The translations under genes and the position numbers were made by a program. From assembly GCA_944739405.2 (NCBI GenBank), contig OX123190.2:20868807-20932806 (forward strand): a DNA stretch of 64,000 nt, given 5' to 3'. Below are positions 22,605 through 32,853 of the stretch, piece by piece. The notes beneath the pieces were generated by a model that saw nothing but the letters and a program-made list of their open reading frames with translations, was not told the DNA's origin and searched no databases. Numbering within the stretch: the stretch's first letter is position 1; the number at the start of each line of letters is the position of its first letter. The DNA is from Euclidia mi. Taxonomy: Eukaryota; Arthropoda; Insecta; Lepidoptera; Erebidae.

Positions 22605-22928
22605 TTTCATCATCATCATCATCATCAGCCCTGTATATAAACTGTCCCACTGCTGGGCACGGGCCTCTTCTCACTATGAGAAGGGTAAGGCCATAGCCCA
22701 CCACGCTGGTCAAGTGCGGGTTGGCAGACTTCACATGTCTTTCCAGAACATTATGGAGAACTCTCAGACATGCAGGTTGCCTCACGATGTTTTCCTTCAT
22801 CGTTAAGCAAGCGATAATTAACAATTTAATACGCACATAACTTAGAAGTCATTGGTGCGCGCCGTGGATTCGAACCCGAGACAGACCCTCTGCGTAGCAG
22901 TCCGTCGGTCTCTCTACTAGGCTATCGG
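22605..22928 (-). mobile_element. tRNA-headed SINE with RTE-type tail
   Basis: On the minus strand a tRNA-like head (about 22,928-22,850) contains an A-box-like 'GATAGCCTAGTAGAGAG' and B box GGTTCGAATCC. A body follows with 'AAGGAAAACATCGTGAGGC' and 'AGCAGTGGGACAGTTTATAT', ending in (GATGAT)n. It looks complete. RNA polymerase III promoter boxes are visible; activity is unknown. Confidence 0.8.
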
Positions 22929-22957
22929 TGCTGCTTAGTGGAGAGACCAATGGACTG

Positions 22958-23235
22958 CTACCCATCTGGTCTCAAAGTCACTTTGACATCCAAGAATGAC
23001 AACGATCTGTCAGTTTCCATTTCGTAGGTGAATCTCATCTTCGGATGAATGGAGTTAAGGTGTTGCACATATTGATCTACTTCCTGCTTACCTCCTTTTA
23101 CGATACTAAGGATATCGTCCACGTATCTTTTCCAAAGCCTGATGGTCTTAGGTCCGATGCTAAGCGCCTTTTCCTCAAAGTGTTCCATCCAGATATTAGC
23201 CAGTACTGGGGCTACTCACTTCACTTCGATCGGGC
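22958..23235 (-). pseudogene. Penelope-like element, RT core fragment
   Basis: The reading 'ANIWMEHFEEKAL', 'LWKRYVDDILSIV', 'HLNSIHPKMRFTYEME' and 'SLSFLDVKVT' matches the RT palm of Penelope-like elements. The catalytic YVDD is intact. A stop sits just upstream of 'VAPVLANIW', and the copy ends at both sides. The piece on the other side (23,275 onward) is from the C-terminal end of the same element type but lies on the opposite strand. Confidence 0.82.
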
Positions 23236-23274
23236 ACCAATCACTGGATTGAATTTCATCGTCCACAAGTCCTC

Positions 23275-23600
23275 TCCACGGAACGCCACTTTTACCCAAG
23301 AGTTGTGCGTGAAGCGATCGAAATCAGAAAACATAAAAATTTCAATCGGGAAGAGGGCTTCAAATTGTCATCGGCGTGGAATCCAGTGATCCGGTTAACA
23401 ACACCCTACTTTAATGCGCGGTCGGCGAATGTTCAAAATACAGATACGGTTAGTGTGTTTTGCGCCGGCACCTCGAAAATCAACAACGCGGGGGTAGAAA
23501 TAGAATCTTCTACCTCGCACTCGGAGACGTGACATCGCTACACCAGTCAGCTTGCGACCACGGGACGTGCAACCGTCTCGAAACGTCGAGCAAAAATAAG
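23275..23600 (+). pseudogene. Penelope-like element, C-terminal end and 3' terminal motif
   Basis: The frame 'RVVREAIEIRKHKNFNREEG', then 'LSSAWNPVI', is the region at the end of the GIY-YIG endonuclease of Penelope-like elements. The catalytic GIY-YIG residues themselves are not present. Downstream is a short stem ending GAAACGTCG at 23,550-23,591, also typical of the 3' end of these elements. It forms an inverted, head-to-head-like arrangement with the RT fragment on the minus strand. Confidence 0.72.
23550..23591 (+). other. Penelope-type terminal stem with GAAACGTC
   Basis: The order is 'TTGCGACCACGG', a small hairpin, then 'CTCGAAACGTCGAGC'. The same order recurs at 40,393-40,433 (minus), 51,463-51,503, 53,211-53,252 (minus) and 55,997-56,033. 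Penelope-like elements are known to carry hammerhead-ribozyme motifs ending GAAAC-GUC. The canonical CUGANGA box is not seen here, so any cleavage activity is doubtful. Confidence 0.5.
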
Positions 23601-23869
23601 GTATGTAAATACCTAATGCATGTTCGCGTTAATTCCTGTATATATATATATATATTCTTAAAGTAGTATTTTCTTTGAGTCTTGAAACCTTTTATGCGAA
23701 AAAACAAATAATAACACTATCAACTTTGTATTTTACGAGAATTCTCCAGTTATTCACAGCAATTTGCTTAGAATGCCAATCATTATACTGTTTACCCTAC
23801 AATAAGTTTACTATCGTTTTGCAGTCGTATCGGCGCGTAATAATATAATAATAATGTAATATTTGACTA

Positions 23870-24120
23870 TCTGTATCTTCGGCACTTACACGACTGGCCA
23901 ATCACAATCCAATATATTGATGCGCGGGAATATAAAATATCGAAATGCGATTGTCAATTGTTTTTTCAGTCGTATCGGTGCGGAGTCGTAAGAAAAGTAT
24001 TGACGACGAGCTAAGAATACAAATACAATCACCAGATCTAATACAGTATAATTATGATACCTTGTGTGAGATCGCTTTATGGTTGTAAAATATAATATGT
24101 GAGTACAAAGCCATTGTTTA
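23870..24120 (+). promoter_or_regulatory. Possible solo-LTR or promoter relic
   Basis: 'GGCCAATCACAATCC', then 'GCGCGGGAATATAAAATA', then 'TTTTTTCAGTCGTATCGG' gives CCAAT-like, TATA-like (near 23,930) and initiator-like (TCAGTC near 23,968) elements in order. The spacing of about 35-40 bases between TATA and TCAGT is slightly long. 'CAGTCGTATCGG' also occurs at 23,822. No paired LTR or primer binding site was found. Confidence 0.35.
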
Positions 24121-24134
24121 TTTTCTATTCACTG

Positions 24135-24285
24135 TTGTAATAATAAGATAAGATAGGATAAGATAAGATAAGCTTTATTTGCATAAACATGTGTGTGTAC
24201 ATACAAAGAAAGTGCATACATACAAGATGACTAAATAAATTAAGGCGCTGTTATACCTCAGAAGCCGTGAAACACCAAATTTTTC
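24135..24285 (-). repeat. LINE 3' end with (GATAA)n tail
   Basis: 'ATAAGATAAGATAGGATAAG' followed by 'CTTTATTTGCATAAACATG' on the plus strand is the complement of a LINE 3' tail, like those at 12,245 and 52,060 but with a different repeat unit. The copy is very short. Confidence 0.5.
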
Positions 24286-25560
24286 GTCGCGCATCTAGCC
24301 ATAACGGTACATATTACAAACTAGCAAAAAATAGAGCTTAAAGTCAAAAGTCTGAACAAAAGACTTTTGAAAGAATTTTTCATGTATGTAAAATAGAATC
24401 ACGGTAAAAAAATCACAAAATCGAGGCAAAAAATTATCTTTCGTCTCACTGTTTGCAATATTTTGATCGTAAGCTGTCATATTTTATTTGATAATATTGT
24501 AGGAAATCTAATGAACTAAAGAATTATCCTATTTATTTTCATATTATACGTGTATATTTTGTAAAATTAAATAAAATCTGCCAAACGTCTTTGATTTTGA
24601 CGCTCGGTAGATCCCATCAATATCAAACGCTTCAGCAATTTAAACCTTATTAGCATAAGCGGTGTACTGAGTGTCAGTTGCTAGTTTACGCCCCGCCCAG
24701 ACCTCATCATTCGGCTATGAGCCCTGTGAGAGATAGGTCATGTCGCTTGCGTCTCCGCTGCACGAAATTTTACGTAAACCTGTTTGTTATTATAATACGC
24801 CAAATTGAGTTCGTAATTTCATGTTTTATTTTATAGACTGAATACTTTGAATCAAATAGGCTTTTCATGTAACAATGGGCACATATAATTAGGACCTAAG
24901 TTTATACTCTTGTTGCGTCTGTGCTTATAAATATATAGTTAGAAGTATAAAATATGGACAATTAGAGAAATGAAGTTCTACGAAGGATTTGTACAAGAAA
25001 GCGTCGTAATAAAATAGAAATTCATCCATGGTCAAGTGATTATGAAATATGTAACATTTTTACACAAATTATTTTCATAAGAGTATTTTATGACTAACTA
25101 TGTAATAGATTATCGATTATGCATAATATAATTATATAAATTATTCTCACAATACATAGCTGCCACAGTTTTCAATTTTTGAAAGAGTAATAACATAAAA
25201 TCGAATCATTTTATGTACCTATATTCCAAATTCATTAGCTTGTCAGAGCGCCGGGAGCGCTAAGATGCCGCCACGGCGAACAATAAACAGCGCTAATATG
25301 GCGCTCCGCAATCCGCACACAAGCGGTAACGAATGTTGTGTTATTGTGTTGTGAACATAAATAGGTACATAGGGTAAAACTTTGATTATTCATAAACTAT
25401 TAGGTATGTCTCAGTACATCTAATATCTTTTTAATTTCTAAAATCAATCATTTATAAGTAAGAAGGTGACTTCTCTGTTTGCTATAACACAAGATATAGT
25501 ATTTTTTTAATAATAAAGTACGTAACTAATTATCTTTATTGTAATATCAGTGAAGTTAAA
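24286..25560. other. No gene recognised
   Basis: AT-rich sequence with one GC-richer island around 25,240-25,330 that includes 'GAGCGCCGGGAGCGC' and 'GGCGCTCCGC'. No ORF with a motif was found. Confidence 0.35.
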
Positions 25561-25566
25561 GATAAC

Positions 25567-26452
25567 AGTTCTGCAACGTCTTACACAAATTTGACTGCAG
25601 TCATTCCTAACACGATCTGTTCAAGAGCTAGCCAAGAAATGCCAAACAATTTGTTTAACAAATTTGACTCAAATTCCGTAGTAATAAGCAAAAATTACAA
25701 GAGGGATAGCAGTGACTGGTTCAATTTGCGTAAGAATATGTTGACAGATTGAAATTTTGGTATAGTAAACGAAGAGATAACAGTAGTAAAGCCAACTTAG
25801 TAAAAAATATTTTGTACAAATAAAATATTTGCAATGTAAAATCAGTTGCGCGTGGAATCTAAAATGAACAACTGGCTTTGCAACAACTGGCGAAGCAAGA
25901 AAATGTAACAATCGAGCCTTGTGGATTATCCGTTTATTGGTACCACGCCAGATGGATTAATAGGTCCAAACACGATTGTGGAAATTTAATGTTCTATAGT
26001 TGCCTATAAGAATGGCCTGGAGAATAGTATAAGAGCAAATAAAATACAAATATGGAAACATGATAAAAAAGTGAACTGACTAGTCTAAACAAATATTGTA
26101 ATTGTTATTACCAAATTCAGGGGCAACGCCACGTTACACGCAAACAAAAGTGTTTATTTGCTGTGTGGAGTGGCGAAAGTATACCACTAAAAATAGAAAT
26201 TATAGAAAGAGATGATGTTTTCTGGGAGAAGAAAAGCTTGTGGCGTTTTATATGAATTGGCAGTTGCCTGAAATTGTTGATTCTCGTCAAGCTCAAGGGA
26301 TGGCATTGCGAGATCACGGAGAGGAAAATGTTTCATCAGTGCTTGAAATTTCTACAATACCAAGCCGTAAAAGGAAAGTAAATGAAACTGTGCCTCGTGA
26401 ACAACAGCAAATAATAAGTATTGAGCCCTATCACCTCACACACTGCCTTTAA
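25567..26452 (+). pseudogene. Decayed YqaJ-type nuclease/recombinase gene
   Basis: Four overlapping-frame pieces read in order: 'RDSSDWFNLRKNMLT' then 'NFGIV' (the W..R...T..FG signature), 'NEQLALQQLAKQENVTIEPC', 'GTTPDGLIGPNTIVEI' (the PDG and E-I of the PD-(D/E)XK core, with a stop where the catalytic Lys is expected), 'YQIQGQRHVTRKQKCLFAVW' (conserved QxQ), and 'FYMNWQLPEIVDS'. Known family members are phage and viral recombinase-like exonucleases, also carried by animal transposons and virus-derived genes. Several stops and at least three frameshifts show it is dead. The origin is not determined. Confidence 0.78.
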
Positions 26453-26459
26453 CATTCGA

Positions 26460-27510
26460 TGAGAATAAAGAAAACCTGCCGGGTTGTAGCAGACAGCTAA
26501 CTTTTGATGAGCTGTAAACTCTGTATTTCGTTAATAAATGATAAATGAATATAAATAAATATCTTTTAATATTTATTTTCTTTGAAACAACACATATTTG
26601 AAGCGAAAGAAAATTTTTATATTTTCCATACAAACATGTATGAGGAGAGCTAACGAAAAAGCAGTAACTCAAATTCTAATTATATAATTTTCTAAGCGAC
26701 ATAGTAGTATCTCATGAATAAGGTATATCCACATATATTTTTGATGTTTATCTATTTTGAAAAATAATAATGGGTTTCGAAACGAGTCGCCTGAATTTGA
26801 GGGTATTGGTAGTGTAGGGGGCTTAAGGGAGTTCGTTTTAATCCCCTTAAAGTAATTTTGGCTGCCGGAGTTGCGTCTAAATATTTTTAAACAATTTCCA
26901 AAATTTCATAAATACTTCGGCAATTATGCAAAACGGAACGTAGTTTTTATACTTTAGTACAGTTTTACAAATGTCATTTTTAGGTTTTATGTGAAAACCG
27001 TGAAACGAAACGCAAAACTGCCGTCTTGCAATGATCATATTGACAGCTAATGTCAAATTTGTGCTCCATTGCTTTCGAGTGCCTAGGGTTAGGTGCGACT
27101 GTAATAAGTAACTAAATAGGTTATGTTAGGTTCTCTTTTGACCCTTAATCCGAAAATAGGAGCCCTTCGCAGGGCTCCGTCAACCGTAGTTTATTAAACT
27201 AGTGTGATGAATGTGGAAGTTGGCAGTGCCATACACAGTGGAGATATGTTTGGAGATTTATTTTTCAGAGGAAACCAAGTATTTCCGGCAAGTGAAAATT
27301 GTGAGGGGGGTTTCAAGACCTCCCCTCCTCTCTCTCCAATCACTCACAACCCCTAAAATCGGCGACGTATTTCGAAACCTTTACCATAATAATTATACTT
27401 ATAATAACAATAACATCCATAAATAAATAAAATAAATCAACTTTTACTAAACTTCTATTATCTCGTAACTCGCTTTCGTTGAGATACGGCTTTTGCGCTT
27501 AGTAGAACAG
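26460..27510. other. No gene recognised
   Basis: Mixed non-coding sequence. A minor feature near 27,150 reads 'GGAGCCCTTCGCAGGGCTCC', a short hairpin. No gene found. Confidence 0.35.
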
Positions 27511-27516
27511 TATTGT

Positions 27517-27800
27517 GTTTTTTAGGGTACCGTAGCCAAAAATTGTAAAAACGGAACCCTTATAGATTCGCAATGTCTGTCTGTCTGTCCGCCCGTATGT
27601 CACAGCTAATTTATTGCAAAACAGATTTGAAAACTGGCAGGAATGGAATTAGATGTAGGTATTCTATGAACTGCGTCACTATTTTTATACAAAAACGAAA
27701 CAAACATAATAATGGCCTCTCCATACATGGAACTGACTTAATTATTTTTATCATCTTACGGCACGTAGGTATTTACCTACTTTCGTCAACTATTAATACC
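27517..27800 (+). repeat. Dispersed repeat with GGAACCC and (GTCT)n signature
   Basis: 'TAGGGTACCGTAGCCAAAAA', 'AAAACGGAACCCTTATAG' and 'TGTCTGTCTGTCTGTCCG' are a very characteristic start of a common lepidopteran repeat. The opposite end and orientation of the same group are seen at 29,820-31,277. Confidence 0.6.
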
Positions 27801-28261
27801 TATAACGTCTAATGTAAACCAGTTTTGCTCATGGCTGCACTGAGAACGAAAATTGCGCTATGCCTATATTGTACAAACAGATTGATGTATGTAATATAAA
27901 TTTTAATAACAGTATCTCAATTCAATATGCTAAAACGTTTTGCTTGCGATTTTGAAATATTGGAATACGGATGTCGCCAGAATACGGCCGCACGCGACGA
28001 GAATGAAGGGGGGCGCCCCGCAATAGACGGAGCTAAGCTCCCTTCACCTCCCCTGCTTCACCCCCTCATTTACCAAAACAGTCGCTTAGGACAGCGCCTT
28101 AAGTGCAGACATGTTTGTCACAGCATGACGTGCAAAAATAAATTGGTTACTTATAAAATTATACAAAAAAGATACATTTAACAATATATTATTTTTTTGT
28201 CCAAATTATTTAAATTTAATTATTTCATATTCAAATTATAGGATTATTATATAGATCTATT

Positions 28262-28555
28262 TAAATTTAATTATGTAAATACAAATTCTTTCTCATTAAG
28301 AAACTCAGTCACGCTATACTCGTAATATGCTCTAGCGGTCAAGAAAGTACGAAGTTTATTTTTAAACATTGATTGAGGCAGTTCCTTCCAACTTTTTGGT
28401 AATTTGTTAAAAATAATTGGTGCCATACAGTACACACTTTTGCGCATCAGGGTCGTCTTAGTGAATTGGAGACAAAGTTGACTACTGTCGCGTCTATTAC
28501 GTGGAAATTCGTCGGCTAGACGCTTATAGTAATCTGGGTTTGACTTAATTTGCAT
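28262..28555 (-). pseudogene. LINE ORF2 C-terminal fragment
   Basis: A 94-codon frame with 'SVYCMAPIIFNKLPKSWKEL', then 'FKNKLRTFLTARAYYEYSV', ends near 28,271. The pattern 'FNKLPxxxxELP..FKxxLxxFL' followed by an aromatic-rich tail is the common C-terminus of Jockey/CR1-group LINEs, also visible at 5,670 and 52,400. RT is absent. Confidence 0.65.
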
Positions 28556-28900
28556 GTCATTTGTTGATCATATAGCAATAGTCATCCTGATAAATTACTA
28601 ACATCTCAGAAGTGGTATAGAGATCCTAAGCAGGTAAGTATGCTATAATTTGTCTACCTACCGCACCGGTTCCGGCTTCATAATTTTTTTTTGAACATGC
28701 ATCAATAATTTCGGTTTTCTCGAGTTTTTTTTTAATTTACGATTCGCTCGTTGTATGTACTTTGATGTAATTTTGTTGTAACAATATTAATTTATGAAAT
28801 ACAAATATTTTCATATTTTCTTTTTTGGAAGTTGAAACCTATTTTATTAAATTTTATTTGTATTCATTATGTACACGATTGATTTTATTGTTGTTTGATG

Positions 28901-28990
28901 TTGGAGTGTGAGAGCAGCCGGGTGTTGGCGCATGAGAGCAGCCGGGTGCTGGAGCGTGACAACAGCCGGAGAGCAGCCGCCTGCTGGATG
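28901..28990. repeat. Minisatellite of about 24-bp units
   Basis: 'GAGAGCAGCCGGGTG' and close variants recur three to four times ('GTGTTGG', 'GTGCTGG', 'CTGCTGG' spacers). An open minus-strand frame crosses it, giving HPA-rich repeats, but has no other support. Confidence 0.6.
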
Positions 28991-28999
28991 ATGCAAGTC

Positions 29000-29664
29000 A
29001 CCCAACGTCCAGTCATGGAGAATGCAGTAGTCTTCTAAAAGGGACGCGAACCAATGAGACGGGAGATGAGCAGTGGTCAGTTGATGCCAGCCCAAACTTT
29101 AGGTACCACTGGTGAGAAGACATTTCCATTAAAGCTAGCTAATTTTGGTTACATTTTATCTATTATAAAATCTATGTCAAGCGGTGGCGTAGGTAAGCTA
29201 GGAACCTTCCTTACTTTAGTACTGGCTTACTTTAGTAACACGATCTCAGAATGCCACCCAGGCAGACGAGAACAGACACTGACCACGTAGCTACATAAAG
29301 TAAATGAGTGCGTGACTGTTTGTGAATGGTCAGAAAAATCAAAAATTTATTGCAAAAATGGTATGAAGATCTCCCCTCTATTCTGTTTACTTGGGTCGAA
29401 TGGCACAAAAAACCCACGAACAGAAAACTACGGACTGATGCTCAGCGACATGTTGGCCAGACGAGCTAGATATTTAGACTCTTCGGAAGAATATTATTAT
29501 GATAAACTTGCAGCCTGGCACTGATAAATAGATGCAACGTATCAGGTAGAGGTGCAGTAGAATGTATTTACATTTGATTTACATGGCATAGTCGACAGAT
29601 CCGTTAGACTGGGTTGTTTAGGCGGCGCAATTTGAGAATCCTTACAAACTCTTTTAGTATTTAC
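29000..29664. other. No gene recognised
   Basis: Non-coding by eye. A plus-strand frame at 29,312-29,524 has no known motif. Confidence 0.35.
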
Positions 29665-29667
29665 GTA

Positions 29668-29790
29668 ATGCATTGATTCCCAAAGTGGTCCAGGTGGATC
29701 CCCAGGGGTCCACGAGAGACTTGACGGGGGTCTACGTTGCCGTGATCGAAAAATGGGGGTGCACAATTCGTAAGCGGGGGTTCATAAAAA
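29668..29790 (+). repeat. hAT-type terminal relic
   Basis: 'GATTCCCAAAGTGGTCCAGG' then 'ATCCCCAGGGGTCCACGAG' resembles the terminal inverted repeat region of ZBED/Charlie-type hAT elements, which start CAGTGGTTCCCAA. The opposite terminus was not found. The hAT-type transposase relic at 32,283 lies 2.5 kb away but need not belong to it. Confidence 0.5.
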
Positions 29791-29819
29791 TTTACATGGT
29801 TACGATACCCTGATTAGAA

Positions 29820-31189
29820 AAATTGGGCAAGTGCGAGTCGGACTCGCGCACGAAGGGTTCCGCACCATCATCTATAAAAAAAATCACGTTCGTTGAATGT
29901 ATCATACTTAAATAATTTTTAAGTTTCTACCTGTTTATTAGGATCAAGTAGTTAGTTAGTTGGTCGTGGGTTTTCCGCACTTAGCCACTTATTTGGGCCA
30001 TTGTGCGTAAGTGGCGACTTGATTGACGCCGACTACTCATACCACCTTAGCTCCTTCCAGAAAGCCATTAGTTGGCTGGTGTCGTTCAAAGCCTCACACA
30101 TGGTTCTGGGGTTGTTCAGCAGCTTTGCCCGTTGATCGCTCACACTTGTGTAGTGCAGAATGACGTGAACGGGTGTTTCTTCGGTTTCCATGCAGCCCCT
30201 GCACAGTGGGCTGTCCGTAACGCCTATGTTGAATAGGTGCTTGTTGAGTGGACAGTGGCCGGTTATTATGCCTGTCAGATGCTTCAGAGTTTTTCTATTA
30301 GAATGCAGCAGCTTGTGCGAGAGTCGCTTGTTCAAGCAGGGGATAGCATCTTTTGTTTGTCTGCATTCTCTTATGTCTGCACACTGTTTTTCGTGTTCAT
30401 GTACGGTTCTCTCGCGTAGCCACGTTTTGAGTTGGCTTGCCGGTATCGGTATGATCGGCTTGGGTCCCATTATCATTGTGTTCGATCCTTGCCGTACCAG
30501 TTGGTCTGCGGCGTCATTGCCTGCGGAGTTGCTGTGGCCTTTAATCCATTACAGCGTAACCCGATTCTTCTCTGCAATCTTTTGCAGCTCTAGGTGGCAT
30601 TCCATGATGAGGCCGCTGTTAAAGCAGTTGCTGCCGAGAGCTTGTAGTACAGAGACACTGTCCGTGAAAATGCGTATAGACAGGTCACTTACGTTCCTAG
30701 ACGCGATTGCTGTTGCGGCTCTTGTTATCCCAACACACTCGGCTTGGAATATGGTGTTAAGAGTGCCAAGGGATGTTGAGATGTTGATATTTAAGTCATG
30801 GGAGAATACGCCCGCACCTGTCCCATGCTTCGTTTTGGAGCCGTCTGTGTATATCTGACTTACTAAGATCGAGTAACAAATTGCTTAAAAATTACGTTTG
30901 TTGTATGGGCCCTTTATTATATATTTATTTTAATTTAATGATATTTTGAAAGTTAATATACAACTACATACTCTATGAAAATTTAAAGCGTCTACCTATT
31001 ACAATTAGTAATTTTGAGCAAAAAACACGAAAAAAAAACACGTTCTTTGCATGGGACATTCCCTTAATATTTTTTTTATTTTTAGTATTTGTTGTTATAG
31101 CGGCAACCGAAATACATAATTTGTGAGAATTTCAGCTTTCTAGCTATCACGGTTTATGAGATACAGCCTGGTGACAGACAGACGGACAA

Positions 31190-31221
<32 letters not shown>

Positions 31222-31277
31222 CGGAGGCTTAGTAATAGGGTTCCGTTTTTTACCTTTTAGGTACGGGAACCCTAAAA
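29820..31277 (+). repeat. Dispersed GGTTCCG/GACAGACAGACA repeat, interrupted by a LINE
   Basis: The left part reads 'GGGCAAGTGCGAGTCGGACT' and 'CGAAGGGTTCCGCACC'. The right part reads 'TATCACGGTTTATGAGATAC', a (GACA)n run, 'AGGGTTCCGTTTTT' and 'GGGAACCCTAAAAA'. These are the two ends of a common lepidopteran repeat. Between them (about 29,930-30,870) sits the LINE fragment listed next. Confidence 0.6.
30033..30858 (-). pseudogene. LINE ORF2 C-terminal part: RNase H domain and zinc-finger tail
   Basis: Minus-strand frame open except for one stop (TAA, plus-strand 30,549-30,551). RNase H motifs: 'QIYTDGSKTKHGTGAG' (Asp), 'FQAECVGI' (Glu), 'IFTDSVSVLQAL' (Asp), 'WIKGHSNSAGNDAAD' (His and Asp). 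The end has 'LTGIITGHCPLNKHLF' and 'CRGCMETEETPVHVIL', the CCHC-like finger common after RNase H in R1/I/Loa/Jockey-type LINEs. RT and endonuclease are missing, as expected of 5' truncation. The nearby (ACTAACTA) stretch at 29,950 may be the tail. Confidence 0.85.
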
Positions 31278-31640
31278 AAGGCATTTTAAAAGATTATTTC
31301 AATGCAAAGTATATATCTATCTTGTAATCAAATTTTTTTTAATCGTGTAAATATTTTTAATCATTTTAAATGCCTTTTTCTAACTAGGGTAGTGAACAAA
31401 TAAATGTTGGCTTAACTTCACCTATAAATGCAGGCAGATAATAATTTAAGAAACTTAGCGACTGTTACATGTAAAAACTTGCAGATTCCATATTCAGTGT
31501 CGCGAGTTCGCGACTTGCAAAGCGCCGCCGCTGTCCGCAACGCTTGTTCAGACTTGCAAAGGAAACGAAATACAACTTGTGTATGTGCTTGGAATCTTGC
31601 ATGCACTTGTTTGATTTTTCACCAAAATAAATACAAATGC
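31278..31640. other. No gene recognised
   Basis: Upstream flank of the hAT-type relic. It contains a perfect 7-bp-arm palindrome, GTCGCGA-GT-TCGCGAC, near 31,500, and nothing coding that I recognise. Confidence 0.35.
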
Positions 31641-31649
31641 CAAAAATAA

Positions 31650-32853
31650 ACGTTACTAATTTGTTTCCGGAATTTCGAAAAGTAAAGTGAATCGAGAGTG
31701 TTAGTGTATGCCAGTGTCGTAAAAAGTAAGTACTTATCTGCCAATTAATTTGTTATACATACTTTTATTTCATTTATTATTTATTTTATAATTTATTGTA
31801 CACGTAAGTATAAGTATTTTATGTAAGTATTTGCGTGTAGTAGGTACGTATTATAAATTAAATACTGAACAGAGCCATTATTAGATACTTCCATAAAAGA
31901 ACAGAAAGGCGAAAAGGTTGAACATTTTGTCCCTCCTTTACTAGTAGTTTTTTTTTTATTTACCGACTGTTTACCGGTGGTTCACTCAATCATTAAATAT
32001 ATTTTCATAAATTGTTCGTGTCTTTACATACTCGTAACGTGCATCAAAGTAATAAATAAATAATTAAAATCGAGTAGTTCTAATATGAAAGTATTATTTA
32101 AAAGTAGGTATTTTACATTGAATTTACAGAAATATATAAAAATCGCCGGTGCTGTGTTGAATCCGTTGCAATAATTAATCCTACTCAGTTAAAATTTGCC
32201 ATGCCATAACCTGTTAAGTAAGACTGCCTTAAGATTACTAAAACATTTTTTTTTATTTACAGGTAGGTAACTGATATAAAACATGGCTGAATCTAAGAAG
32301 AAATGTCGACAATACAGTGTTGATTATATAAAATTTGGTTTCGTTCCATCAAAGACAGACAAGCGATTGCCGATATGCCTTTTACGCAACAAAGTTTTGA
32401 GCAATGACTCTAAAATATTTTCAAACATTTAAAGAAAAATATGACAAGAGACCCAGCGTGCACGGTATGTTCGCTTCAACGTCTGAAAGTAACGATGATG
32501 GCTTGAGGTCATCTTACAATATCTCATTACTTATAGCGAAATCTGGAAAACCGCACACCATTGAAGAACAGTTAACTTTACCCGTTGTTGAAGAAGTTTT
32601 AAAAACTGTTCTGCGTAAATCTCTATTTGATATACTCAAAAGAATTCTTTTGAGTAACAACACTGTACAAAGACGAATTGATGAAATGAGCTCTAATATT
32701 GAAAGTTTCTTGTGTAATTATCTACAAACAACAAATTTTTCTATGCAACTGGACGAGTTAACTTTACCTAGTAATGAAGCATTATTGTTGGCATATACAT
32801 GGTCGATTTGTTATGTAATAGTTCAAGTGAATAGTAAAAGTACTGTAGAATAA
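31650..32853 (+). pseudogene. hAT/ZBED-type transposase N-terminal remnant with possible 5' UTR intron
   Basis: An ATG at 32,283 opens 'MAESKKKCRQYSVDYIKFGF', then 'RLPICLLRNKVLSND'. This is a BED-finger start in which the usual second Cys (CxxC) is Arg. A frameshift near 32,400 leads to a second frame with 'LIAKSGKPHTIEEQL', 'LLSNNTVQRRIDEMSSNIE' and 'FSMQLDE', the layout of ZBED5/SCAND3-like hAT proteins. The frame ends early at 32,853, before the catalytic core is complete. A donor GTAAGT at 31,726 and an acceptor 'TTTTATTTACAG' ending at 32,262 would define a 5' UTR intron. Confidence 0.8.

Noticed and set aside
22567..22836. An 89-codon minus-strand frame
   Set aside because: It is the body of a SINE read through its (GATGAT) tail, giving a run of Asp.
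31428..31649. Paired plus and minus frames of 60-73 codons upstream of the hAT-type relic
   Set aside because: No motif on either strand. The sequence contains repeated GACTTGCAAAG words and a palindrome, not coding structure.
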